Source: Spirochaetia bacterium
Lineage (GTDB): Bacteria > Spirochaetota > Leptospiria > Leptospirales > Leptonemataceae
Length of the DNA: 53,612 nucleotides
Reading direction: 5' to 3'
Assembly: GCA_021413825.1 (NCBI GenBank)
Contig: JAIOPQ010000052.1
Span: 1 to 53,612 of the forward strand
Below are positions 34,226-42,016 of this stretch, piece after piece (position 1 is the stretch's first letter; every line of letters starts with the position of its first letter). Made by a program: the position numbers and the translations under genes. The notes below the pieces were generated by a model that worked only from the letters and a program-made list of their open reading frames with translations, was not told the DNA's origin and searched no databases.

Positions 34226-34665
34226 CACCAGGATTCTTTCAGATCACTCTAAAACTCTTTCTATTGCGTGGCGAGGAAATGCTAATACTGCGCGACCGTG
34301 ACAGTAAGCTTGGGGATTTACCTGGTGGAAGACTTTCAGCAGAGGAAATCTATTTGCCATTTTCCAAACCGCTGGCCCGTGAAATCGAAGAGGAACTGGG
34401 CACACTCACCTACGATCTAAACCCGGAGCCTGCATTTCTATTTCCCCATCGCATTCAAAATGGAAATCACCCGGCCCTTGGGATTGCATTTATCGCTGAC
34501 TACAAAACAGGCCGGGTACAACTTTCAGACGAACATGACTGGATGGATTGGGTAAATGTGCGAACCTTCACGCCAGCCCCTTTCTTCAAAGAGCATTTAC
34601 TCGACGCTGTCGTCCGATTTCAAAGCGGCTTTGACCTGATTCGTAGCAAAACCCCGACCAAGTAA
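34222..34665 (+). CDS. NUDIX hydrolase
   Basis: 147 residues. The NUDIX box is visible as GGRLSAEE ... LAREIEEELG, with all the metal-binding glutamates, but the spacer between the first Glu and REIEEE is about three residues longer than the usual seven. It hydrolyses a nucleoside diphosphate linked to another group; the substrate is unknown. ATG 34222 overlaps the upstream stop (ATGA). The 3' end overlaps the convergent recX gene by 69 bases. Confidence 0.82.
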   Translation: MTPGFFQITLKLFLLRGEEMLILRDRDSKLGDLPGGRLSAEEIYLPFSKPLAREIEEELGTLTYDLNPEPAFLFPHRIQNGNHPALGIAFIADYKTGRVQLSDEHDWMDWVNVRTFTPAPFFKEHLLDAVVRFQSGFDLIRSKTPTK

Positions 34666-35034
34666 GCGCCTTTCCAGTTTTTCTGGGTCATTGTTGGCCT
34701 TTCCATTCTGAAGTCTGCCGGCATACTTTCGCGCAGCTTCAGCGAACTGTTCGTCCATTCGTGCAAGCTCAGGCTTAAACAGATGATTTGGAACACCCAG
34801 TCCGGAAAGTTCGCGCGCAATATAGAAAGGACCGTATCCGTTTTCCATTCTATAGCGAATTCTATTATCAGAAAATCGTCTATCGTCAGCAAAACCAGCG
34901 TCGAGCAGCGCCTGAATCAATGGCTGAATCTCTGATTCACTGCAAATGCTCTTCCTGCGCAGATAACGTTTGATCTCTTCAATTGAACGATCGCGGTAGT
35001 TCAAGAAGCGAATTATGCTATCTGGAATATTCAT
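34597..35034 (-). CDS. recX: RecX regulatory protein
   Basis: A 145-residue, all-helical RecX, a small binder that restrains RecA filaments. Three-helix repeats are recognisable: ALLDAGFADDRRFSDNRIRYRMENGYGPFYIARELSGLGV in the middle and KLERRLLGRGFATNQVKAAL near the end. recA is not next to it here; instead it shares ATGA with an upstream methyltransferase gene, and its last 69 bases are shared, in antisense, with the NUDIX gene. Confidence 0.9.
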   Translation of the reverse strand: MNIPDSIIRFLNYRDRSIEEIKRYLRRKSICSESEIQPLIQALLDAGFADDRRFSDNRIRYRMENGYGPFYIARELSGLGVPNHLFKPELARMDEQFAEAARKYAGRLQNGKANNDPEKLERRLLGRGFATNQVKAALKSDDSVE

Positions 35035-35765
35035 AATGGTTTTCTACAGTGGAAATTCATAAATGCGTCTCCAGACTTGAGCTTTCTCTGCTTATAATCC
35101 CCTTCTGGAGATCCAACATCGAGTCCTGCCTTGCGAACCAGATCCTGGATTTCTTCTGCTGAATAGAACTTTTGAGTGTGAGTTTCTACCTCAGTTTTCA
35201 TTCCGTTCTGAAATGTTAGGTGCGACGTAAGGGTTTCATCAGCCTCGTCATAATAGTTTGTCCAATGCAGATAGACATCGTTAACTAGCTCCTCACGAAT
35301 TTTTCCGTCAAACTCCTGGACCATATTCTCCCTGGTTACAGCATCAAATGAATAGAGACCGCCAGGACGTAAGATCCGCTCAACTTCACGGAAATGCAGA
35401 ATAAGACTATCTGGATCGACCAGATAGTTGACGCTATCGTGGGTGCAAACCGCCCAGTCAGTGAAGTTGGCTTTGAGAGGCACCGATGTCAGGCTTCCCT
35501 TCTTAATGTCAGCAAGCCCGGCAAGCTTCAATCTGGCCAGGGCTAACATGGGTGCCGAACTATCGACACCCGTCGCCGGCAGAGTGCAAGTCGCAAGGAT
35601 GGTCTTAAGCAGCTCACCTGTGCCGCAGGCCAGATCGACCAGTCGCTCGCGAGTGCCGGCATGCGCGCGCAGATAAGCTACCCAGGTCTTCATGGGCACG
35701 TGACTCATCAGCTGATCATAGACTTGAGCGAACGCTGAGTAAGGCGGAACTGCCTGAGCAATCAT
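35031..35765 (-). CDS. Class I SAM-dependent methyltransferase
   Basis: 244 residues from ATG 35765 (a TTG at 35831 is in frame but adds only unlikely residues). Motif I LVDLACGTGELL, post-motif ATGVDSSAPMLALAR, motif THDSVNYLVDP and a beta-strand tail (NGMKTEVETHTQKFYSAEEI) are typical of small-molecule or lipid methyltransferases of the Methyltransf_25 type. The substrate cannot be told. It is co-transcribed with recX (ATGA overlap) and divergent from the coiled-coil gene. Confidence 0.87.
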   Translation of the reverse strand: MIAQAVPPYSAFAQVYDQLMSHVPMKTWVAYLRAHAGTRERLVDLACGTGELLKTILATCTLPATGVDSSAPMLALARLKLAGLADIKKGSLTSVPLKANFTDWAVCTHDSVNYLVDPDSLILHFREVERILRPGGLYSFDAVTRENMVQEFDGKIREELVNDVYLHWTNYYDEADETLTSHLTFQNGMKTEVETHTQKFYSAEEIQDLVRKAGLDVGSPEGDYKQRKLKSGDAFMNFHCRKPL

Positions 35766-35837
35766 GGGGCCAGCCCTATGCAAATTTGAACGATTATTTG
35801 GGGTAAAATCACTTTTTTTCTTGCCATGCAATAGAGA

Positions 35838-35866
35838 TAGACTCAGGCTCGCTTATGAGACATAAT
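35838..35866 (+). promoter_or_regulatory. Promoter-like hexamers before the coiled-coil gene
   Basis: TAGACT (35838-35843) and CATAAT (35861-35866) are separated by 17 bases and sit about 42 bases before the ATG. The -10-like element overlaps the palindrome TTATGAGACATAA (35853-35865), so a protein bound there would control initiation. Confidence 0.4.
35853..35865. promoter_or_regulatory. Palindrome TTATGnnnCATAA (perfect copy 1)
   Basis: TTATG-AGA-CATAA: both five-base arms match exactly. The identical arm sequence, with the same three-base spacing, recurs before the dnaA-like gene (43361-43373). Likely an operator for a dimeric regulator; which one is unknown. Confidence 0.5.
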
Positions 35867-35907
35867 CTCAGACTGGTCGCATTGCGCCTGGCGACCCGGA
35901 GTAATAC

Positions 35908-38604
35908 ATGATTGAAATGCCAGTAGTTCTATTCCTGGTTGCAAGCGCTTTTCTTGGTTCGGTTGCTTTTGCGATCTTTCTGCGGCGCATGGACACGCCA
36001 TCCCTTAAGCTCAACCAGGTCCGTCGCCAGGGTGAACTGCAAACTGAGAAGCTGGACGAAATTGCAAAAGTTCAAATCCAATTGATCCGCGATGCAACAA
36101 TCGAATTCGAACTCATGGTGCGCCAGTCTAGAAAGCTCAAAGAAGAATTGAAGCTGGACCTTGATCAATATCAAACCAAAATCCAGGCACTGCGCGACGA
36201 TCGCGAAATTCTTGAAACGATTTCAATGGACTTGGCCCAGGTTGCTGGCAGTGCAAAAGCTGTAGCCTCGCAGGTGGATCGCCTCGATTCAGGTCTGCAG
36301 AGACTTGCATTTGCCCAGGAAGAAATGGGAAGCATCCGCAAAAGCCTGGACGGGCTACAGCACGTTGCAGAGCGAAAAGGACAGGAAGCAGAATTGCGCC
36401 TTGGTGAAATCATGGGTCGCCTCATTCAAGATGCAGAGACAAGCACCAGGATGCTAACGGATCAGACTCATGCAAATGTGCAGGGAATCAAAGAAGAGTT
36501 TCAGGATATTTCTTATAAGATGGAAGAGCAATTCAAACAGATGCAACTTGCGTCTGAACGAATCTCTTCCCTCAACATGCGTCTTGATGAGAAATGGGCG
36601 CTCGATGCTACGCGACTGGATGAGAAGTTCGCGCACCAGGAGCGGAACTATATGGACCGGATTACTTCGATTGAAACAGGCCTTGCCGGAATTCGCACAT
36701 CAGCGGTGGAAGCCCTCAAGAGCGACTTGAGCCATATTCGTAAGGATCTCGATGGGTTTAACCTGGAAGGGATTGCACGTCGCGATGAGATCATAAGCGA
36801 AACACGGCGCATGGCTGAGGTAATGAACGGCCAGATTGCCGACTTCCAGGAAAAACACCTGGCAGCAGAGTCTAAACTCCAGCGTATTTCAGAACAACAA
36901 AAAACAATTCTTAAAGATCGTATGGATACTCTGACTCGCGAGTGGGATTTGATCGAACAGAAACGAATCACCGATATTGAAAATCGAATTCGGGGAATTG
37001 AAGACGAATACGCTAGAATGCGCGAAACTCACGCAGAAAATCTCGATCGTGAAGCGCATGCAGTCATCGAACAGATTCACGCTGAATCAGGCGAGGCAGC
37101 AAGTCTGCTACGCGATACTCGAATCCTTGAAGAAGAAAATCTGGTGCGAATCAAACAGGAAGTGCTCCAGGTGCGCGAGGATCTGCAGGAAAAACACAGA
37201 AAGATCGATACATCGATCCTGGAAGCGTCACGTATTCGTGCTCGAGTGGAAGAATATGCAGATCGTGTGCGCGAAGAAATTGCAGCATCTTCCAATGAGA
37301 TCATCAAAGCCATGGGCGACAAAGCTGAGAAGTTCCTTGAGGAACAGGATGTTAAACTTGGCCGCGTAAACCAGACTATCGACGATAAGATTTCGAAGCA
37401 GATTGTGCAACTTGTCGATCGCGGCCAGCTTCAGCTGGATGAGCTGGAAAAACGCACCGAGTATGCAATTAAAGACGCGCAAGAACGCATGAAAGATCAG
37501 ATCGAACGTGCGCGTGAAGACTTCCGCAAAATGCGTGATGATGTTGGCCACGAAATGGAACTGGCGCAGGCCATGCGCGATGATATCTATGCTGAGATTG
37601 AAAAAGGAAAAACCCATATCAATGGAATTTCCGGTAAACTCGATGTGTTGAATCGTGCTGAGGCTTTGACTCTGAAGCTCGATGAAACTGTAGAAGTCCT
37701 CACAGAGCGTCTTGAAATGGCACTTGATGAGAACTCAAAACTCGACGAGTATGTTAAGAACTTTGAGGCTGTTCGAATCGGCAGACGCGAACTCGAGGCG
37801 GAACTCCGCCAGCTAGAAGATCAACGGGATCGAATTGCAGAAACAGAAAAAATGGTTACGCGCGTCCATGCCCAGGCTGCAGAAATCAAGGCACGCTTTG
37901 GCGAACTGGAACAATCTGAGGAAGTCGCAGAACGTCTGGAAGAGCGCATGAATTCTCTGCTTGAGATGCAGGCTGAATTCGAAAAATCCTACAATGACAT
38001 TATGGAAAAACGCAAACTGCTTGAGCAGGCATTGCGTGCAATGGAAGCTTCAAAGAAGCTTGCTCAGGATTCAAGAGCGGCTGCAGAAAACCTGCTCGGT
38101 CGTGTGGATCGAGCGGAATACAGGCAGACAGAAGTAGAGAAAAATATCCAGGGAATGGAATCACGTTCCGTTCACCTGGGCAAACTCGAAAAGGAAATAG
38201 AGAAAGTAGAATCACGCTTTATGCAGATGGAAGGCCTCATGGTCGACCTCGAAGAAAAACAGAAGCAGATTGGATCTATGTTCCGTAAAATCGATGAGAT
38301 CCGGACACAGGGCGAAGAATTCCGTACGGAACTGGAGTCTACGGTCGTGGAAGCGGATGAAAAAATGGATAAGCTGACTGCATTCTATCAAACCGTTGAG
38401 AGACTTGTAGATTCAAATCTAGAAAAAGCTCTGGAAGAAACCAAACCGGACACAAAGAAATCCAAACGCAGAACCGGAAGTGAAGCTCTTAAAAAAGAAA
38501 GCATTCTCAGCCTGCATTTAAATCACAAATGGGACGCAGACTTGATTGCGGATCGTCTCAAGATGGATCCCGCTACGGTGCGAGCGATCATCAACCACGC
38601 ATAG
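35908..38604 (+). CDS. Membrane-anchored long coiled-coil protein (spirochaete-type)
   Basis: An 898-residue protein. One N-terminal membrane helix (MIEMPVVLFLVASAFLGSVAFAIFLRR, 1-25), then about 800 residues of nearly uninterrupted heptad-patterned coiled coil rich in Glu, Lys, Arg and Gln, with few prolines. This is the SpiroCoCo-like layout of spirochaetes (recognition by pattern). The last ~35 residues depart from the coil: ILSLHLNHKWDADLIADRLK plus PATVRAIINHA, a helix-turn-helix-like pair. It probably forms long filaments or rods attached to the inner membrane, with the end able to bind a partner. GGAG is 7 bases before ATG. A palindrome lies upstream. Confidence 0.85.
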   Translation: MIEMPVVLFLVASAFLGSVAFAIFLRRMDTPSLKLNQVRRQGELQTEKLDEIAKVQIQLIRDATIEFELMVRQSRKLKEELKLDLDQYQTKIQALRDDREILETISMDLAQVAGSAKAVASQVDRLDSGLQRLAFAQEEMGSIRKSLDGLQHVAERKGQEAELRLGEIMGRLIQDAETSTRMLTDQTHANVQGIKEEFQDISYKMEEQFKQMQLASERISSLNMRLDEKWALDATRLDEKFAHQERNYMDRITSIETGLAGIRTSAVEALKSDLSHIRKDLDGFNLEGIARRDEIISETRRMAEVMNGQIADFQEKHLAAESKLQRISEQQKTILKDRMDTLTREWDLIEQKRITDIENRIRGIEDEYARMRETHAENLDREAHAVIEQIHAESGEAASLLRDTRILEEENLVRIKQEVLQVREDLQEKHRKIDTSILEASRIRARVEEYADRVREEIAASSNEIIKAMGDKAEKFLEEQDVKLGRVNQTIDDKISKQIVQLVDRGQLQLDELEKRTEYAIKDAQERMKDQIERAREDFRKMRDDVGHEMELAQAMRDDIYAEIEKGKTHINGISGKLDVLNRAEALTLKLDETVEVLTERLEMALDENSKLDEYVKNFEAVRIGRRELEAELRQLEDQRDRIAETEKMVTRVHAQAAEIKARFGELEQSEEVAERLEERMNSLLEMQAEFEKSYNDIMEKRKLLEQALRAMEASKKLAQDSRAAAENLLGRVDRAEYRQTEVEKNIQGMESRSVHLGKLEKEIEKVESRFMQMEGLMVDLEEKQKQIGSMFRKIDEIRTQGEEFRTELESTVVEADEKMDKLTAFYQTVERLVDSNLEKALEETKPDTKKSKRRTGSEALKKESILSLHLNHKWDADLIADRLKMDPATVRAIINHA

Positions 38605-38655
38605 CCTCAGGAAGGATTTACCACAGCCAGTCAAGTTCGCTCGTAAGTAAACTTG

Positions 38656-38748
38656 TCCGCAGATAGATACAGATGAACGCAGATATGAATCTATCACATC
38701 GCGCATTTCCGGGTGCAAGGCCATCTGAATCTGCGTCCATCTGTGGAA
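38656..38748. repeat. Dispersed inverted-repeat element, type A
   Basis: The left arm (38656-38685, TCCGCAGATAGATACAGATG and on) and right arm (38727-38748; reverse reading TTCCACAGATGGACGCAGAT) are inverted relatives around a 41-base centre. Fills most of the 173-base gap between the coiled-coil gene and the PTPS-like gene. Confidence 0.75.
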
Positions 38749-38777
38749 CGTTCCTCTCCGCCGCCCGTGGTTAACGT

Positions 38778-39230
38778 TCAAATCGGCTCAAATACTGCTG
38801 AGTTTTCAGGACCTTCGTGGATTCTGATTGAAACGATCTTTCCGCCATCGCGTAACGCTTCCTGTTTGAGCCCAGAATGAAACCAGCGTGCAATGTTTTC
38901 TGATGTGGGATTGATGCCCTTAAATTCAGGGAGGTTGTTGATGACAACATGCTCAAGTCTGTCTACCAGCTGATCCAATCGCTTTCGCGCAGATAAATAA
39001 TCAAATGCAATGCCGTCTTCGCGTACACCATTTGAAACATTAGCGAGGGTAACCTCAACCAGCCATGAATGCCCGTGCAAAGGCTCGTCTGAACCATCGG
39101 GAAAATACTTATACAGAAAGTGGCTGGCTTCAAATCGGCCCTGGATGCGAACTTCAAATCGTCCAGCCTGGGTTTCAAAGCCTGCGAACAGAGGGATCAG
39201 TTCTGGATGTGCGTTTTGGTCAAAGTTCAT
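38778..39230 (-). CDS. 6-pyruvoyl-tetrahydropterin synthase family, Glu-type active site
   Basis: 150 residues. Family folds (QueD/PTPS) with zinc histidines H37 (FEASHF), H52 and H54 (LHGH) and the pterin-binding Glu region IHEGPEN near the end. In QueD a catalytic Cys precedes the HGH (C-x-x-L-H-G-H); here the stretch is DEPLHGH, with E49 three residues before H52 and no Cys. An ExxHGH signature fits the PTPS-III type, which makes 6-hydroxymethyl-dihydropterin for folate and can replace FolB (family knowledge). If so, this is a folate rather than queuosine enzyme. Single gene, transcribed away from the DUF1858 gene. Confidence 0.85.
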   Translation of the reverse strand: MNFDQNAHPELIPLFAGFETQAGRFEVRIQGRFEASHFLYKYFPDGSDEPLHGHSWLVEVTLANVSNGVREDGIAFDYLSARKRLDQLVDRLEHVVINNLPEFKGINPTSENIARWFHSGLKQEALRDGGKIVSIRIHEGPENSAVFEPI

Positions 39231-39303
39231 GCTTCACTTGCGAGAACATACGCATCAGGGCATTCGACCATAAATTTTTTGTTGACCGGACCCCAAAAAA
39301 CCG

Positions 39304-39316
39304 ACTAACTGTTAGT
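39304..39316. promoter_or_regulatory. Palindrome ACTAACtGTTAGT, possible repressor operator
   Basis: Two perfect six-base inverted halves (ACTAAC, 39304-39309, and GTTAGT, 39311-39316) around one T, placed 34 bases before the ATG of the DUF1858 gene. TTGACC (39282-39287) could be a -35 element 16-17 bases before it. The form is like TetR-type operators, but no regulator gene is nearby. Confidence 0.4.
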
Positions 39317-39334
39317 GCAGTTCTAATTCTATTA

Positions 39335-39350
39335 AAAGGAGGTGATCCAA
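39335..39350 (+). promoter_or_regulatory. Extended Shine-Dalgarno, complement of the 16S rRNA 3' end
   Basis: The sequence AAAGGAGGTGATCCAA is the reverse complement of the usual 16S tail (TTGGATCACCTCCTTT) over 16 bases, with GGAGG seven bases from ATG 39350 and the last A being part of the start codon. Typical sites match four to six bases. Supports very strong or special initiation of the DUF1858 gene. Confidence 0.85.
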
Positions 39351-39571
39351 TGTCTGATTCTGCAACAAAACAAAGGTTCACAGGCAACATGACGGTAGGA
39401 GAAGCTATGCAGCTTCATTCCGAGGCCGGTCTAGTATTCTCAAGCTATCATCTCGGTGGATGTTCTCATTGCTCTATTAACGAGCTGGAAACTATTGAGC
39501 AGGTATGCGGTGGATACGGTGTGCCGGTAGATCAACTCCTGGAAAGCCTGAACAACCTTCTGGATCAGTGA
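39350..39571 (+). CDS. DUF1858 small redox-disulfide domain protein
   Basis: A 73-residue protein with a DUF1858 fold: a helical N-terminus (MTVGEAMQLHSEAGLVFSSY), the loop HLGGCSHCSI with a CxxC dithiol, and helix VPVDQLLESLNNLL. In related families (hybrid-cluster-protein-associated redox disulfide) the CxxC pair cycles or binds metal. It has an exceptional ribosome-binding site, a palindromic operator candidate upstream and a strong hairpin downstream, all signs of a separate, highly expressed, regulated transcript. The longer in-frame open reading extends to 39065 and is not needed. Confidence 0.93.
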   Translation: MSDSATKQRFTGNMTVGEAMQLHSEAGLVFSSYHLGGCSHCSINELETIEQVCGGYGVPVDQLLESLNNLLDQ

Positions 39572-39578
39572 TGCAGCG

Positions 39579-39601
39579 CGAGCCGGGTTTCGCCCGGCTC
39601 G
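39579..39601 (+). terminator. Terminator-like hairpin after the DUF1858 gene
   Basis: A perfect nine-base stem (CGAGCCGGG paired with CCCGGCTCG) around a five-base loop TTTCG, eight bases after the stop codon. No T-run follows, but the stem is strong; it also lies 3' of the converging pepA. Confidence 0.65.
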
Positions 39602-39621
39602 TGATTTCACGTTTAGCGCCC

Positions 39622-41208
39622 TTACTTCTTTGCGCTCAATTCCTCAAAGTACCTGTTTAACAAAGCCAATCCCCAACCGCTGGCACCCCTGGTTCTGGGT
39701 CCGTAGCCTTTTGAATGCCAGGCAATTCCTGCAATGTCAAAGTGCGCCCACGGAATCTTTTTCTCCACGAACTTTGCGAGGAAACGATAGGCGGTAATTG
39801 TTCCGCCATCACGACCTGCAATGTTTCTGATATCTGCAATGTCTGATTTCAAATTCGCACTGTACTGTTTCCAGTGTGGCATCCGCCATGTGCGATCCAA
39901 AGAACGCCTGGACATGCGATCGATTTGTGTGGCAAGTTCATCGTCTGAAGTGAGGACTGCTGCAGTTTCATGGCCAAGCGCAACCACGCAGGCACCTGTA
40001 AGCGTTGCAAAATCAAACATCAATCCTGGCTGGAAATTCTTGGAAGCAAACGCGAGCAAATCGCCCAGAACCAGGCGCCCTTCTGCATCTGTATTCTGAA
40101 TTTCAACCGTCACTCCGTTATACGCAGTGTACACATCACCTGGCTTGATTGCATTTCCACCTGGCATGTTTTCTGCAATTCCAACGATTCCCATTACGTG
40201 CACCGGAAGCTTGCGACGCGACGCAAGTGCAAGGGCATGCACTACGATTGCAGCGCCGCACATGTCATACTTCATTTCATGCATTTCACCGGCTGGCTTG
40301 ATTGAAATTCCACCCGTATCGAAAGTGATTCCCTTTCCTACCAGAACCATTGGCTTCTTATTCTTAAACGATTTGGGCTTGTATTCAAGCACCATCATGC
40401 GAGGCGGAATCTTAGATCCCTTGCCTACTGAAACGATTCCACCACAACCTAGCTTTTCAAGTTCTGCCATGGAATACACTTTGAGCTTCACGCCATGTTT
40501 GTGGGTAAGGCTCTCTGTATAGGTCTGAAAATATTCAGGATGAAAGTAATTGCCTGGAAGCGATTCTACAAAACGCATCTGATTTGTAAGTTCACCTACG
40601 GCCACGCCGCGTTCAATTGCATCGTTTAAACCCTTCTTCAGGAAATCGCATTCCAGATGGATCTGCGTTGGTTTTTTTGCCGTGGCCTTCGCTGGCTTGC
40701 TCTTAAGCGACTCCATAGGGTCAGATCCCATTAAAAGAGATGTAACAGCCTGGCTTACAAGTTCTTCATCAGAAAGCGGCGCATAGTAATCATTGTTTGA
40801 TTCTTCATCTGGATCTTCACCGTCCCCCGAACCACCGTTGGATGAGCGCATGGCGCTTGAGATCTCAGAAGAAAGCACAAGCACAAACGATTTGCCTTCA
40901 TAGCGAACCAGTTTGGGTGCGAGTGTTATCATGAGTCCCGCAAGAGTATCCGGATGAAATGATTCAACGGAACCCAGGCCAACTAAAATTGCTCCGCGCG
41001 GCGTTAGATCTAGAATCTCACCCGCCCTGGCGGTGAATGTTTTTGCAAATACAAAATCGTCTATCAGACGCGGAAGATCTCCTTTGAGAGCGAGCTTCTT
41101 TGTAGAGAAGCCCTTGAACACTGGAAGAATACGCACGGCCTGGGCCGTTGGTTTGCCGGTCTTGATAATAAGCGCCGGCGACGGGATTTCAAATGGAATG
41201 TTTTTCAC
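39622..41208 (-). CDS. pepA: Leucyl aminopeptidase (M17)
   Basis: 528 residues. A two-metal peptidase removing N-terminal residues from peptides in the cytoplasm. The active site is intact: VGKGITFDTGGISIKP, MKYDMCGAAIV, and NTDAEGRLVLGD, the M17 signature with metal-binding Asp/Glu and catalytic Arg. The N-terminal regulatory domain (1-200) contains an acidic, Ser/Asn/Gly-rich insert (SSNGGSGDGEDPDEESNNDY). GTG at 41208 is the start, immediately after the stop of the peroxiredoxin gene (TGA-GTG), so the two are very likely one operon. Confidence 0.95.
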   Translation of the reverse strand: MKNIPFEIPSPALIIKTGKPTAQAVRILPVFKGFSTKKLALKGDLPRLIDDFVFAKTFTARAGEILDLTPRGAILVGLGSVESFHPDTLAGLMITLAPKLVRYEGKSFVLVLSSEISSAMRSSNGGSGDGEDPDEESNNDYYAPLSDEELVSQAVTSLLMGSDPMESLKSKPAKATAKKPTQIHLECDFLKKGLNDAIERGVAVGELTNQMRFVESLPGNYFHPEYFQTYTESLTHKHGVKLKVYSMAELEKLGCGGIVSVGKGSKIPPRMMVLEYKPKSFKNKKPMVLVGKGITFDTGGISIKPAGEMHEMKYDMCGAAIVVHALALASRRKLPVHVMGIVGIAENMPGGNAIKPGDVYTAYNGVTVEIQNTDAEGRLVLGDLLAFASKNFQPGLMFDFATLTGACVVALGHETAAVLTSDDELATQIDRMSRRSLDRTWRMPHWKQYSANLKSDIADIRNIAGRDGGTITAYRFLAKFVEKKIPWAHFDIAGIAWHSKGYGPRTRGASGWGLALLNRYFEELSAKK

Positions 41209-41925
41209 TCAGGCTACATCCTTGAGGACTTCATCTGCATGACCATCTGGACGGACGCGCTGGTATACTTTCTTAATGTTTAAGTTTGAATCGAGCAGGA
41301 ACGTTGTGCGTGCCACACCCATGTAGTGTTTGCCGTACATTGATTTTTCTTGCCACACCTTTGCCGCTTCGCATAGCGAATGATCTTCATCAGCGATCAA
41401 CGGAAAATTAAGCGAATGCTTTGACGTAAATTTCTGATGTGCAGCTGCTGAATCGGGTGATACTCCTACAACGTTCCAGCCTTTGCTCTTGAGCTGTGAT
41501 TCACTATCGCGGAAATTGCAAGCCTCAACCGTGCAACCCGGTGTGTCATCTTTAGGATAGAAGTACAACACCAGGCCGTTTGAACCAATCAGGCTCGAAA
41601 GCTGTACAGTTTGCCCGTTCGTTAGTTGAACGGGCCTGTCTTCGATTCGCGAAGGATACACAACGGCTGGCTTTTCAGTTTCAGGAACCGCAGGTGCAAC
41701 TGTTGGAGCTGAAACCGGCTTACGTACCGGAGCAACTTTGCGCTTAACTACTTTTGCAGGCTTACTGGCCTTTTTCGAGGTCTTCTTTGCTGCTTTCTTT
41801 GGAGCAAGCTTCTTAACGGGCTTTGCTGCCTTCTTTTTCTTAACGATCTTCTTCTTAGGGGCCGCCTTACGTGGGGCGGATTTTTTGGACTTCTTTGATG
41901 GGGATTTTTTTGATTTCTTTGCCAT
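41209..41925 (-). CDS. BCP-type peroxiredoxin with a histone-H1-like N-terminal tail
   Basis: 238 residues in two parts. Residues 1-75 are almost pure Lys/Ala/Pro/Ser (KKSKKSPSKKSKKSAPRKAA, then KPVKKLAPKKAAKKTSKKAS), like H1/HU-type tails. Residues 85-238 are a complete thiol peroxidase of the bacterioferritin-comigratory-protein type: FYPKDDTPGCTVEACNFRD with peroxidatic and, five residues on, resolving Cys. The tail has no signal-peptide form, so it stays in the cytoplasm; it could hold the enzyme on DNA to remove peroxide. trxB, the likely electron source, is divergent next door. The tail is encoded in the same frame from ATG 41925. Confidence 0.9.
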   Translation of the reverse strand: MAKKSKKSPSKKSKKSAPRKAAPKKKIVKKKKAAKPVKKLAPKKAAKKTSKKASKPAKVVKRKVAPVRKPVSAPTVAPAVPETEKPAVVYPSRIEDRPVQLTNGQTVQLSSLIGSNGLVLYFYPKDDTPGCTVEACNFRDSESQLKSKGWNVVGVSPDSAAAHQKFTSKHSLNFPLIADEDHSLCEAAKVWQEKSMYGKHYMGVARTTFLLDSNLNIKKVYQRVRPDGHADEVLKDVA

Positions 41926-42016
41926 GGCGGATACTAGAAAAATCCAGTGCCCGGTGTATGAAAATTTTATTTTATTAAGGCGAAGAAATTTCTAGATGGT
42001 TGAAAAGGAATACCAA

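Noticed and set aside
39065..39349. In-frame upstream extension of the DUF1858 gene
   Set aside because: The strong ribosome site at 39335-39350 fixes the start at 39350; the extension runs antisense through the PTPS-like gene.
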